53,305 nucleotides of DNA from Crocinitomicaceae bacterium (GTDB lineage Bacteria > Bacteroidota > Bacteroidia > Flavobacteriales_D > Crocinitomicaceae). Positions 41,791 to 51,372 of this stretch are shown here, piece by piece. The stretch covers positions 1 to 53,305 of the forward strand of contig JAURGK010000017.1 of the NCBI GenBank assembly GCA_030833845.1, read 5' to 3'. The notes beneath the pieces were generated by a model. The model did not search any database. It was given only the letters and a program-made list of their open reading frames with translations, and was not told the DNA's origin. Both the position numbers and the translations under genes were made by a program. The first letter of the stretch is position 1, and every line of letters begins with the position of its first letter.

Positions 41791-43590
41791 TTATACTATG
41801 AAAGAAGCGCCTTCTTCACTCTGACTAACCCCGCTTTGTAGTTTTCTAAAAAGCTCTCTTCCAAAACCTAACTCAACATTGGTTTTTTCAACCGCTGCCC
41901 TAGAGGAAATGTTATAAAAGTCAAGTACCTCAATCAAGCCATTCTCACTGTCTAATAAAATCATATCTCCAGTTTGAATTTTGCTTATCAAGCCACCGTC
42001 CATAGCCTCTGGTGTGAGGTGAATTGCGGCCGGCACTTTACCTGAGGCTCCAGACATACGTCCATCGGTTACTAAACCAACTTTATAGCCTTTTTTCTGT
42101 AAAATAGTCAAGGTAGGTGTGAGGCTATGTAATTCGGGCATGCCATTGAATTTAGGTCCTTGGAATGGAACAACAGCAATGAAATCTTTTTCTAGTTCAC
42201 CATTCTTAAAGGCCTTAATCAGGTCCGCTTGTTCATTGAATACGATCGCAGGAGCTAAGACAATCCTATGCTCCGGCGCAACCGCCGCAGTTTTAATAAC
42301 TGCGCGCCCAAGGTTGCCTTGTAATAATTTGATACCTCCGTCCTTGGTAAACGGATCGTTGGCAGTTCTAAGGATGGTATTGTTAAGGGCTTGTGTAGCA
42401 CCCTCAACCCAAATCAACGCGCCATTTTCAATTTTTGGCTCTTGTGTATATTTTTTTAAGCCCGCACCGATGATCGTATGCACGTCTTCATGAAGGAGTT
42501 GATTTTCAAGTAAGGTTCGAATCACAAAGCCCATGCCGCCAGCAGCATGAAAATGATTTACATCTGCAGCTCCATTCGGGTACATGCGTGTGATTAATGG
42601 AACTATGGCCGAGAGCTCCGACATGTCGTCCCAATTGATAATAATGCCCGCAGCACGTGCAATGGCAATAAGGTGAATGGTATGATTTGTTGACCCACCG
42701 GTGGCAAGTAATCCTATGATGCCATTCACCACCGTTTTCTCATCAAAAATAGAAGCTAAACAAGCTTTTTTACCATTCTTGGAGTTTTCAATAGCTACAC
42801 GTACGGCCTCTTCGTCTAGAAGTTTACGCAGTGGGGTGTGTGGATTGACAAAACTCGAACCAGGTAAATGTAATCCCATGATTTCCATGAGCATTTGATT
42901 GCTATTTGCCGTTCCGTAGAAAGTACAAGTACCGGGTGAATGATAGGAATCTGATTCGCCTTTTAATAATTCTTCGCGGCCAATTTTGCCCTCTGCAAAG
43001 GCTTGTCTGATGGCCGATTTTTCTTCATTGCTGATGCCACTAGGCATAGGGCCACCAGGCATAAAAACTGCGGGTAAGTGTCCAAAGCGTAAGGCACTCA
43101 TTAGTAGCCCTGGCACAATTTTGTCACATATTCCTAAATAGAGTGCAGCATCAAACATGTTGTGGCTCAAGCCTACGGCTGCCGATAATGCGATCACATC
43201 ACGGCTGTATAAGGAAAGCTCCATGCCTGGTTGTCCTTGCGTTACCCCGTCGCACATGGCAGGAACCCCTCCGGCTACTTGGGCAACTGCACCAAAATTA
43301 TGGGCATATTTTTTTATCTCTTTTGGGTATTCTTCATAAACTTGGTGAGCAGACAACATGTCGTTGTAGGCTGTAATGATGCCAATATTGGGGATTTGAT
43401 CTGCGGCTAGCGCCGATTTATCATGCTGATTACAAGCTGCAAAACCGTGGGCTAGGTTACCACAACTCAGCGTGCTTCTATGCACTCCTTCAAGGTGTGC
43501 GGCATCCATTTGTGCCAAATAGTTTTGTCTAGTAGCCTTACTTCTTTCAATAATTCTTTTGGTAATTTGTGCAATGGTTGGATGAATCAT
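41791..43590 (-). CDS. edd: Phosphogluconate dehydratase (Entner-Doudoroff)
   Basis: A 599-residue IlvD/Edd-family dehydratase. It converts 6-phosphogluconate to 2-keto-3-deoxy-6-phosphogluconate. Seen are the GVPAMCDGVTQGQPGMELSL region and YLGICDKIVPGLLM with Fe-S cluster cysteines, FMPGGPMPSG, SPGTCTFYGTANSNQ, ATGGSTNHTIHL and TDGRMSGASGKVPAAIHLTPEA. The order and length match Edd rather than IlvD. The start overlaps the pgl stop by ATGA. No eda (KDPG aldolase) follows in this operon, so it must be encoded elsewhere. Confidence 0.94.
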   Translation of the reverse strand: MIHPTIAQITKRIIERSKATRQNYLAQMDAAHLEGVHRSTLSCGNLAHGFAACNQHDKSALAADQIPNIGIITAYNDMLSAHQVYEEYPKEIKKYAHNFGAVAQVAGGVPAMCDGVTQGQPGMELSLYSRDVIALSAAVGLSHNMFDAALYLGICDKIVPGLLMSALRFGHLPAVFMPGGPMPSGISNEEKSAIRQAFAEGKIGREELLKGESDSYHSPGTCTFYGTANSNQMLMEIMGLHLPGSSFVNPHTPLRKLLDEEAVRVAIENSKNGKKACLASIFDEKTVVNGIIGLLATGGSTNHTIHLIAIARAAGIIINWDDMSELSAIVPLITRMYPNGAADVNHFHAAGGMGFVIRTLLENQLLHEDVHTIIGAGLKKYTQEPKIENGALIWVEGATQALNNTILRTANDPFTKDGGIKLLQGNLGRAVIKTAAVAPEHRIVLAPAIVFNEQADLIKAFKNGELEKDFIAVVPFQGPKFNGMPELHSLTPTLTILQKKGYKVGLVTDGRMSGASGKVPAAIHLTPEAMDGGLISKIQTGDMILLDSENGLIEVLDFYNISSRAAVEKTNVELGFGRELFRKLQSGVSQSEEGASFIV

Positions 43591-44252
43591 GACGCAGAAG
43601 TGTAATAAATGTTTTTTAGACTCGATTGAAATGCTGCAATGGGTAAATTTAAAGCGCTGCTATTCTCTAAAATATGTTTTTTATCGGTACCAGTAATCAT
43701 TAAATATAAAGAATTTGCTCTTCTCAGTACTGGGCCATTTAGGGTAATGCGTTGTTTAGGGTCGGCAGGCGCGTTGGTATTTGACACCAAATGATTAGTT
43801 TGCTCATTAGCCAATTGGGATGCACCGTCATTTGGAAAAATAGATGCCGTATGCCCATCGGGGCCCATACCTAAGAGCACCACATCTGGTTCAGTAAAAA
43901 TACGGTAGCTTTCCTCAATTAATGAAAGATTCTTTACATAATTGGCATCATCAAGAACCATTGGATATACGCGGACTTGTGCTGCTTTATTTTGGACGAT
44001 ACTCTCTAATAACAATTTGTAATTAGAATGCATGTGTTCGGAAGGAACAAAACGCTCATCCACTAAACCGATATGTATTAAAGACCAATCTACATCTGCA
44101 TTGGAAAGTAAGCGGTAAACACCACTAGGAGTAGAGCCGCCAGAAAGTAAAAGTGTGGCTTTTCCTTTTTGGGCAATAGCCTCTTTCAAATCCGATGAAA
44201 TTTGCTGACACAGGGCTTCTTCTAGCTCTTTTTTTGTGTTAAAAATGATCAT
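43587..44252 (-). CDS. pgl: 6-phosphogluconolactonase
   Basis: A 221-residue lactonase of the SOL/DevB family, structurally related to glucosamine-6-phosphate deaminase. Motifs are LLLSGGSTPSGVYRLL, HIGLVDERFVPSEHMHSNYKLL, LLGMGPDGHTASIFP and the C-terminal RITLNGPVLRRA. It hydrolyses 6-phosphogluconolactone between Zwf and Edd. I prefer the ATG at 44252 because it overlaps the zwf stop as ATGA, like the pgl/edd junction; the ATG three codons earlier (44261) is also possible. Confidence 0.93.
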   Translation of the reverse strand: MIIFNTKKELEEALCQQISSDLKEAIAQKGKATLLLSGGSTPSGVYRLLSNADVDWSLIHIGLVDERFVPSEHMHSNYKLLLESIVQNKAAQVRVYPMVLDDANYVKNLSLIEESYRIFTEPDVVLLGMGPDGHTASIFPNDGASQLANEQTNHLVSNTNAPADPKQRITLNGPVLRRANSLYLMITGTDKKHILENSSALNLPIAAFQSSLKNIYYTSAS

Positions 44253-45736
44253 TCTCGCCATGTTTTAGTAATCCAAGATTCTGACTCATTTAGAATTTGA
44301 TCTCCGGGGCCCCAAGAGCCAGCTTCATAGAGCACATTTGGCATGTTGGTGGCTTTCCAACTGTTGGTAATGGTTTCAATCCAAGTCCAGGCGGCTTGTA
44401 ATTCATCTTGGCGCATGAATAGCGTTTGGTTTCCTCTGATGACATCGACAATTAAGCGTTCGTAGGCCTCTGGAAAACGTTCTTTAAACGAATCGTTGTA
44501 ATCTAGTTTCAAGGCAATCGGCTTGTATCGATAGCCTCCTGGCCCAGGAATTTTGGTCATTTGTATGAGCTCTATGCGCTCTTCAGGTTGTAGTCGAATG
44601 ATGAGTTTATTATTGTTAAGTTTTTCCTTGGAAGGGAAAATATTGTGTTTTACTTCTCTAAAATTTATAACGATTTCAGAATAGCGCTTGATCATGCGTT
44701 TACCAGTTCGAATAAAAAATGGCACCCCTTTCCAACGCCAATTATCGACATATGTTTTGATGGCAACAAAGGTTTCTGTTTTTGATTCGTATTTTTCGAT
44801 GTCTTCAAGGTAGCTATTTACTTTTCCGGATTTTGATTTGCCGACCGTATATTGCCCTTTGACTGTATCTTTGAGTACCGTTTTTTTATTGAGTGGGCGC
44901 AAGGCTTTAAGTACTTTCAACTTTTCGTTGCGAACTTCATCTGCCTCTAGGGCAACAGGTGGCTCCATTGCAACCAAACAAAGCAATTGAAGTAAATGGT
45001 TTTGTACCATGTCGAGTAGTGCACCCGATTGGTCATAATAAGAGGCTCGTTTTTCAACACCCAAGCTCTCGGCAACAGTAATTTGTACGCTTTCGATGTT
45101 TTCAGCGTTCCAAGCACGTTCAAAAAGATTGTTTGCAAAACGAAGTACCATTAGGTTTTGAACAGTCTCTTTGCCTAAGTAATGATCTATTCGATAAATT
45201 TGATGTTCTGCAAAGGCTTGGGTAATTTCTGCATTGATCGCAATAGACGATTCAAGAGAGTGTCCGAGCGGTTTTTCTAAAACAACTTTACTGCTTTTCT
45301 TAACGAGCCCGCACAACTTGAGTGTTTGTGTAATAGGGCCAAAAGCAGAGGAAGGCGTTGAGTAGTAATAGATATTTTGTCTTTCGGGATACTGTTCTAA
45401 AAATGCTTTTAATTCTGCATAATCTGCCGTATTTGGATTTTCAGCCTTGATAATGACGAGTTTCTTTAAGAACTTTTCTATCTCTTCGCGGCTGTACTTT
45501 AAATGATCACTTTCTTCTAAGAAGGGGAGTAATTTTTTGTGAAAGCCTTCAATGTCTGGAGTTTTTCTAGTAATTGCCACAATATTGTATGGGATATCTA
45601 GTTGCCCGTCTAAATCGCGATGAAAAATTGCAGGTAAAATTTTACGTATCGATAAGTCTCCATCACCTCCAAATACAACAATATTGAAAGCCTGAAAACG
45701 TTCTTGTTTTGAATTGTTTTTAGTTTGGACTGTCAT
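44249..45736 (-). CDS. zwf: Glucose-6-phosphate 1-dehydrogenase
   Basis: A 495-residue enzyme. Catalytic and substrate site RIDHYLGKE (DHYLGK 184-189), EKPLGH (154-159) and a C-terminal dimer domain with FIRTGKRM are intact. The coenzyme fingerprint near the N-terminus is GGDGDLS (23-29), where many homologues have GASGDL. It oxidises glucose-6-phosphate with NAD(P)+. The ATG at 45736 is used; an in-frame TTG at 45760 overlaps the promoter. First gene of zwf-pgl-edd, with a TTG-N20-TATTTTTG promoter. Confidence 0.95.
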   Translation of the reverse strand: MTVQTKNNSKQERFQAFNIVVFGGDGDLSIRKILPAIFHRDLDGQLDIPYNIVAITRKTPDIEGFHKKLLPFLEESDHLKYSREEIEKFLKKLVIIKAENPNTADYAELKAFLEQYPERQNIYYYSTPSSAFGPITQTLKLCGLVKKSSKVVLEKPLGHSLESSIAINAEITQAFAEHQIYRIDHYLGKETVQNLMVLRFANNLFERAWNAENIESVQITVAESLGVEKRASYYDQSGALLDMVQNHLLQLLCLVAMEPPVALEADEVRNEKLKVLKALRPLNKKTVLKDTVKGQYTVGKSKSGKVNSYLEDIEKYESKTETFVAIKTYVDNWRWKGVPFFIRTGKRMIKRYSEIVINFREVKHNIFPSKEKLNNNKLIIRLQPEERIELIQMTKIPGPGGYRYKPIALKLDYNDSFKERFPEAYERLIVDVIRGNQTLFMRQDELQAAWTWIETITNSWKATNMPNVLYEAGSWGPGDQILNESESWITKTWRE

Positions 45737-45757
45737 GCCAAAAAGTTTAGTTTGTGT

Positions 45758-45788
45758 CAAAAATACACTAAGTATGTTGAAAAAGCAA
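45758..45788 (-). promoter_or_regulatory. zwf-pgl-edd promoter (TTG-N20-TATTTTTG)
   Basis: Minus strand TTG at 45786-45788, 20-nt spacer, TATTTTTG at 45758-45765, 21 nt before the zwf ATG. Both boxes fit the Bacteroidota consensus. Confidence 0.65.
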
Positions 45789-45812
45789 TTAAAAATTTTA
45801 AATTTAGCAACC

Positions 45813-45820
45813 TATCTTTG
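45813..45820 (+). promoter_or_regulatory. -7 promoter box for the tandem surface-protein genes
   Basis: TATCTTTG, an exact TAnnTTTG match 20 nt before the ATG at 45841. No clear -33 TTG. Confidence 0.55.
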
Positions 45821-45840
45821 TTTATAACGTTTTGTACAAG

Positions 45841-48609
45841 ATGAGAATTATTATTTCTATCCTATTTCTTTTGAATTTATTCATTTTGAATGATTTAAGG
45901 TCCCAAACCTATGTGTTTGGGCAACTTTCCGGATCGCCACTGATGAATACTGCTGGATGGAACTTAAATGGCAATGCAACCATAGGTGATACACCTGGTG
46001 ATGTTGACAATTTTTTAAACGAACTTGTACTCACCAATGCATTTAATAATCAATCAGGAGGTATCTTTTACAATACCCCAATTAACCTATCGGTTTGTCA
46101 GAAATGGACCGTAGAATTTGAATATCGGATATGGGGAGGTAGCGCGGCCGATGGCTTGGCGTTTTGTTTCTTAAGTGTACCGCCAACAGGTTTTGTATCC
46201 GGCGGGGGAGTGGGTATTCCCGGCACTGCAAATGGGTTAAAGGTGGTTTTGGATACATGGAATAATTGTGGCGGTCCAAATCCTGAGTTGCAAATTTATA
46301 GTGGAATAGGTTATAATGAATGTGCGGCTGGAATTGTCAAAGTTGATAATTCTTCTGGAACCCTCAATTTTATAAGAAGTAATTCCTATCAGCCAGCGAA
46401 AATTACCTACGACAATGGCCTGATCACCTTATTTATTAACAATATTCAATACCTGACGGCCAATTTTCCTGTCGGTTTTACCGGCTATATGGGTTTTACA
46501 GCGAGTACTGGCGGAGCTACAGATCAACACTCTTTGCGCAATGTGATCATTTATACCGATCAAGCACAGTCAAATGCTGGAGTAGACGTTACAACTTGTT
46601 CAAATATTCCGGTGAGCATAGGCGCAACCCCGAATGCTGCAAATATTTACAGTTGGACACCAAGTGTTGGCTTGTCTTCTGCTAATGCAGCTAATCCGAC
46701 GGTTACTATTCCAAATACTACAGGCGCACCTATAACTCAAACTTATACAGTGACAACTTCCTTGGCAAGTGCACCAGGTTTGTGTCCTACAACCGATCAA
46801 ATTGTAGTTACCATCCAACCCGAATACAATATCATAACGAATGAAACAAGCTGCAATGGGCAATATGTGTTCAATGGCCAGACCATTACTCAATCTGGTA
46901 TTTATGTCGATACATTAAATTCAGCTTATGGATGTGATTCAGTAGTCAATCTCAACTTAACCATTGGAAATAGTCCTTCAGTAGATGCTGGGCTCGATCT
47001 ATTTTTGTGCTCTTCAGTTCAAGGAGATATTGGCGCATTAGGCCAACCAGGGATGGCTTATTCATGGAGCCCTAGTACGTATTTGAGTGCTTCAAATATT
47101 GCTAATCCTACGGTGCAAGCAACCAATATCAATTCAGGTTCAGACATAGTTGAAACTTACACGCTAACCGTTACAGATACCAGTATTGCATCTGGATGCT
47201 CATCCACTGATCAAGTTACCGTTACAATCTATGAGGCTTCTCTAACTGTCACCTCAGACACCATTTGTGATGGTGGCCCTTATTTATTCAATGGGCAAAG
47301 TTATAGCGTATCTGGGGTTTATACTGACTCAGCACTGACCATCCATGGTTGTGATTCAATTATCACACTCGACCTTTCAATTTCAAACGAGCCTACTTTT
47401 TCATTGACAGACACCATGCTATGTTTTGGTGATCAAACTACCTTAATTCCGCAATCTAGTTTTAGCAATGTCACCTACGCTTGGCAAAGTGCAGGAAATC
47501 CGTTGCCAATAATTTCACCTCAGTTGTTAGTCAGTCCGCTCACCAGTACGGTCTATACTGTGACAGCTGTTGACCCTTATTTGTGTAATTATACAACTAA
47601 TGTAAATATTGATGTTATTGCTCTGCCGGTAATGAATATTTTGGCCAATCAAACTGTACTTTGCGCCTACGATACGCTAATTTTGCAAGGCTCTGGAGCA
47701 CAAACTCTGAGTTGGAGTGGGCCAATTACATTTGTAAATACCAACAGCATACAACAAATTCTTAACCCTCAAGCTGGGAATTATCAAGTCATCGGGACTA
47801 CGATAGAAGGGTGTCAAGACAGCACTCAAATTCAAATTACAGTCAATCCAGTACCTCAATTAGACATCACTGCAGATCAAGGAGTTTGTCCGGGCTTTGG
47901 TGTCAGTATAGCTGTGAGCGGGGCCTTGAACTACAGTTGGTCAGACCCTTCTTTTAGTGGATCTCAAGTGAGTTGGATACCTACCCAAACCAATACCTAT
48001 GCTGTCATTGGATCCAATGCTTTTGGTTGTCTTGATACTGCTGTGACCACCGTCACTGTATACCCCATGCCAAGTGCTGATTTCTCGGCAAGTCCTTTGA
48101 TCTTGACCAATGACAACCCAACAGTATCATTTACTTCAAATGCAATGAATGCGGCAACGAGTGTCTGGAATTTTGGTGATGGCAATTTCTTTCAGAGCAA
48201 TACTTCAGCATTTGACTACACCTATCCATTTGTTGAAGACCAAACTTACACTGTTACCTTAAGTATCGAGACCGCTGAAGGTTGTACCGATCAATCTCAG
48301 GTACAAATCCAAATTAAAGGGGGGATTATTTATTACATACCAAATACATTTACACCCGATGGCGACGCATTGAACAATATTTTCTTGCCCGTATTTACCT
48401 CCGGTTTTGATCCGATGAGTTACCACCTAACCATTTCAAACAGATGGGGCGGGGCAGTATTTGAATCTTATGATTATCATGTGGGTTGGGATGGTAAAAT
48501 TGATATTTATGATGCTCCAGAGGGAACTTATACTTACTTCATTGATTTTAAAACACTCAATACCGATGAAATTATTCGTGTAACTGGACACGTATTATTA
48601 ATGAGATAA
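45841..48609 (+). CDS. T9SS type B surface protein with L-type lectin-like domain, repeats and PKD
   Basis: A 922-residue secreted protein. Signal peptide about 1-21 (ending RSQ). Residues about 22-240 resemble a legume/L-type lectin fold (WTVEFEYRIWGGSAADGLAF; LITLFINNIQYL; YMGFTASTGGATDQHSLRNV). Then come beta-rich modules with SWTPSVGLSSANAANPTV-like and CNGQYVFNG...GCDSVVNL units (near 336 and 476). A PKD domain (VWNFGDG, near 780) precedes the C-terminal CHU_C/type B sorting domain (about 828-922, IPNTFTPDGDALNN to the end). It is exported by the type IX system and probably binds sugars at the surface. The ATG at 45841 is preferred over a TTG at 45832. Next gene 6 nt downstream. Confidence 0.88.
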   Translation: MRIIISILFLLNLFILNDLRSQTYVFGQLSGSPLMNTAGWNLNGNATIGDTPGDVDNFLNELVLTNAFNNQSGGIFYNTPINLSVCQKWTVEFEYRIWGGSAADGLAFCFLSVPPTGFVSGGGVGIPGTANGLKVVLDTWNNCGGPNPELQIYSGIGYNECAAGIVKVDNSSGTLNFIRSNSYQPAKITYDNGLITLFINNIQYLTANFPVGFTGYMGFTASTGGATDQHSLRNVIIYTDQAQSNAGVDVTTCSNIPVSIGATPNAANIYSWTPSVGLSSANAANPTVTIPNTTGAPITQTYTVTTSLASAPGLCPTTDQIVVTIQPEYNIITNETSCNGQYVFNGQTITQSGIYVDTLNSAYGCDSVVNLNLTIGNSPSVDAGLDLFLCSSVQGDIGALGQPGMAYSWSPSTYLSASNIANPTVQATNINSGSDIVETYTLTVTDTSIASGCSSTDQVTVTIYEASLTVTSDTICDGGPYLFNGQSYSVSGVYTDSALTIHGCDSIITLDLSISNEPTFSLTDTMLCFGDQTTLIPQSSFSNVTYAWQSAGNPLPIISPQLLVSPLTSTVYTVTAVDPYLCNYTTNVNIDVIALPVMNILANQTVLCAYDTLILQGSGAQTLSWSGPITFVNTNSIQQILNPQAGNYQVIGTTIEGCQDSTQIQITVNPVPQLDITADQGVCPGFGVSIAVSGALNYSWSDPSFSGSQVSWIPTQTNTYAVIGSNAFGCLDTAVTTVTVYPMPSADFSASPLILTNDNPTVSFTSNAMNAATSVWNFGDGNFFQSNTSAFDYTYPFVEDQTYTVTLSIETAEGCTDQSQVQIQIKGGIIYYIPNTFTPDGDALNNIFLPVFTSGFDPMSYHLTISNRWGGAVFESYDYHVGWDGKIDIYDAPEGTYTYFIDFKTLNTDEIIRVTGHVLLMR

Positions 48610-48615
48610 ACAGAA

Positions 48616-51372
48616 ATGAAACGCGCGGTTTTAAGTATATTATTTTTATTTTTTCTACAAACAAAAATATATTGTCAATCAATTGGTGGCATTGTCAATA
48701 TTTATACAGCCGTTACCAATATTACGCCTAATAGCGTTACAGTTACAAGTGCTGCAGGTTTTTCTGTAAGTGACCGGGTTTTGTTAATTCAAATGAAGGG
48801 CGCCACAATTAATCAAACCAATACCATTAATTTTGGGCAGGTTGTCGCACTGGGTTCTGCAGGAAATTTCGAATTCACAAACATTCTCTCCATTAGTGGT
48901 AATCAGATCACTTTTGTAAACAATCTCTGCAAACCTTTCTCAGTCTCAGGCAAATTACAATTGATTCGTGTACCGGTCTATACCCAAGCCACTATCAATG
49001 CTGTTGTTACGGCAAGTCCGTGGAATGGTACAACGGGTGGTGTAGTGGCAATTGAAGCTACGAGTAGCATTACATTTAATAGCAATATTGATGTTAGCGG
49101 AAAAGGATTTGTAGGGGGTGCGGTTACTTCTGGATTTTTTGCATGCAACGATCCAAATTATGCCAACCCTGGAACAAGTGCAGGAAAAAAAGGTGAAGGC
49201 ATAGCACTGGCGCCTTTGAATATGGATGGAAACAGGGCGCCTTTGGCTAACGGTGGTGGAGGTTCTAATACCGGAAATCCTGGTGCGGGTGGCGGTGCAA
49301 ATGGCGGAGCAGGTGGAAGAGGGGGGAATCAGTTCTCAGGTTCATGTCCTGTAAATACTGCATTTGGAATGGGAGCCTACCCGCTTTCATACAGTACCTA
49401 CCGTGCATTTTTAGGTGGCGGCGGGGGTGGTGGCTACAAAGACAATGGCTTGACATGCCTTGCCGGATCAAACGGAGGTGGAATTGTATTTTTAATTTCA
49501 CCAACCATAGAAGGCAACAATCAACAAATTCTTGCCAATGGACTCAATGTGATAGGGAATACCGATTCTGAAGGAGCCGGTGGAGGTGGTGCAGGTGGTT
49601 GTGTTTATTTACTGAGCTCAACAATCAATTCCAATATCAATGTAAATGTATCAGGCGGCAATGGTGGTAATATTTTAAGTACCGTTTGGGCCTCTGCATG
49701 TCATGGCCCAGGAGGTGGAGGTGGAGGTGGCGCTATTGTGTTTCAACAAGCAACATTGCCACCGAACGTCAATACAATTTTAAATGGAGGAGTACCTGGA
49801 TCAGTATTACACACGGGGCCTGCATGCGCTGGCACCAACTTCGGAGCGCAACTCGGAGCGCCTGGTGTGCTTGTTTATAATTATTCACCGCCTGCACCTG
49901 GCAGTCCGCCGGATCTTGGCCCGGATACCTTAATTTGCAATGGCTCCTCCATAGATTTACAGCCTTCAGCAGTATACACCTCCTATCTTTGGAGTACTGG
50001 TGCTACGACTGCTTCAATTAATGTTAGTGCTGCCGGCACTTATTGGTTAGATGTGCCGAGTGGTTGTGGATTAGCCAGAGATTCCATTGTGATTTCAGTG
50101 CAACAGCCCATCGTCGATTTAGGTCAAGATACCTATCATTGCATAGGCGATTCAACCTTGCTACAACCCAACTCCTCATTTAATTCATATTTATGGTCAA
50201 CGGGTGCTATTAGTCAGCAAATTTATGTGACGGCTCCTGGTACCTATGAAATTTCAGTTACAGATAATTTGGGTTGTTCGGCGCAAGACCAAATTATTGT
50301 AGACGTTTTGGATCCGGATACTACTATTAGTTCTTATAGCTTATGCATTGGTTCAAGTTTTAATTTCTTTGGGCAGGATATTACAAGTGCTGGATGGTAT
50401 AGTACAACTTTAAGTAATCAGTTTGGTTGTGATTCGTTGGTCCAGCTGCAAGTTAATATGGAAGCCGATACAAGCCTAGTGAGTATGGTGATTTGTGCCG
50501 ACTCACTCCTTGATTTTAATGGCTTAACACTGAGCAATCCTGGTATTTACGAAGTTCATTTAAATAATCAAAATGGGTGTGATTCCTTAGTAATTCTGAC
50601 CCTTAGTACTTTGAATTTGCCGGTAGTGTTAGTTTCAGATACTTTTATCTGTGAAAACACATGTGTTGATCTTGTACCGAGTGGAGCTTTAAGCTATCAA
50701 TGGAATGTTTCGCAGAATAGCAATGGGAGCATCACGGTTTGTCCAACGCAAACTACCACTTATACCGTGATTGGTACAGATCAAAATGGCTGTCAGAGTA
50801 TACCTGTGCAAGCTATGGTTCAAATAGATCCGATCCCAAATCCTAATTTTTATATTAATCCAGATCAGGTGGAAATCGATGATCCTGTGATTAGTGTTTA
50901 TAATGTAACTCAAGGCAATCTCCATCACTTTTGGAATATCAATGGCGCTTCTTTCGAGAATGAGAACAGTAGTTTTGATTTCGAATTGCCTATCATAGAG
51001 GGGACATACAGTGTGATGTTGGTGAGTAGTACAGATTTGGGTTGTTCGGATTCATTGTTACTCACCGCAACGGTAATGAATAATATTGCCGTTTATATTC
51101 CCAATGCTTTTACTCCTGATCAAAACGAATTTAACACCGTATTCTTCCCAGTATTTTCGACAGGCTTCACTCCCAAAGGATACAGTTTTCAAATTTTTAA
51201 CCGTTGGGGTGAAGAGATCTTTTACAGTGCTGATCCTTATGCATATTGGGATGGAGCAATGTTAGACGGCACCAAATGCCCAGACGGCACCTATAATTAT
51301 TTAGTTGAATATCAGGAGACTCAAAATAGTGAGCCAAGAAAAATCCTCGGGTTTGTACACCTCATTAGGTAA
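48616..51372 (+). CDS. T9SS type B surface protein with glycine-rich N-terminal region
   Basis: A 918-residue secreted protein. Signal peptide about 1-20 (ending IYCQ). Residues about 21-430 are beta-rich with SIGGIVNIYTAV at the start and glycine-rich stretches (about 213-275, 320-330, 365-375). Then repeat modules with YLWSTGA and FNG...GCDS(L) units (near 576 and 630), shared with the upstream gene product. The C-terminal CHU_C/type B sorting domain spans about 823-918 (IPNAFTPDQNEFN onwards). It is probably a co-transcribed partner of the lectin-domain protein. Ligand unknown. Ends in a strong bidirectional terminator. Confidence 0.85.
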   Translation: MKRAVLSILFLFFLQTKIYCQSIGGIVNIYTAVTNITPNSVTVTSAAGFSVSDRVLLIQMKGATINQTNTINFGQVVALGSAGNFEFTNILSISGNQITFVNNLCKPFSVSGKLQLIRVPVYTQATINAVVTASPWNGTTGGVVAIEATSSITFNSNIDVSGKGFVGGAVTSGFFACNDPNYANPGTSAGKKGEGIALAPLNMDGNRAPLANGGGGSNTGNPGAGGGANGGAGGRGGNQFSGSCPVNTAFGMGAYPLSYSTYRAFLGGGGGGGYKDNGLTCLAGSNGGGIVFLISPTIEGNNQQILANGLNVIGNTDSEGAGGGGAGGCVYLLSSTINSNINVNVSGGNGGNILSTVWASACHGPGGGGGGGAIVFQQATLPPNVNTILNGGVPGSVLHTGPACAGTNFGAQLGAPGVLVYNYSPPAPGSPPDLGPDTLICNGSSIDLQPSAVYTSYLWSTGATTASINVSAAGTYWLDVPSGCGLARDSIVISVQQPIVDLGQDTYHCIGDSTLLQPNSSFNSYLWSTGAISQQIYVTAPGTYEISVTDNLGCSAQDQIIVDVLDPDTTISSYSLCIGSSFNFFGQDITSAGWYSTTLSNQFGCDSLVQLQVNMEADTSLVSMVICADSLLDFNGLTLSNPGIYEVHLNNQNGCDSLVILTLSTLNLPVVLVSDTFICENTCVDLVPSGALSYQWNVSQNSNGSITVCPTQTTTYTVIGTDQNGCQSIPVQAMVQIDPIPNPNFYINPDQVEIDDPVISVYNVTQGNLHHFWNINGASFENENSSFDFELPIIEGTYSVMLVSSTDLGCSDSLLLTATVMNNIAVYIPNAFTPDQNEFNTVFFPVFSTGFTPKGYSFQIFNRWGEEIFYSADPYAYWDGAMLDGTKCPDGTYNYLVEYQETQNSEPRKILGFVHLIR
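49252..49437 (+). repeat. Glycine-rich low-complexity coding segment
   Basis: Runs of GGN codons give GGGGSNTGNPGAGGGANGG-type sequence within the second surface protein, followed by a further run (LGGGGGGGY). Additional short runs occur near 49576 and 49711. They likely form turns of a beta-rich or polyglycine-like structure; no exact DNA repeat unit was seen. Confidence 0.7.

Noticed and set aside
41773..41825. Nested inverted repeats (GTCAGA/TCTGAC and AAGAAG/CTTCTT) at the terC/edd convergent ends
   Set aside because: Short arms, mostly within edd coding sequence, no T-run; not convincing as a terminator.
42119..42493. 124-codon open frame antisense to edd
   Set aside because: Fully inside edd, no recognisable domain, and the edd frame is well conserved.
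45832..45840. TTG at 45832 as the start of the lectin-domain protein
   Set aside because: The ATG at 45841 gives a standard signal peptide; the TTG adds only three residues and lies very close to the predicted transcription start.
49252..49740. Glycine-codon repeats as a CRISPR-like or tandem DNA repeat
   Set aside because: No constant unit length or identical repeats; the periodicity comes from GGN codons in a coding frame.
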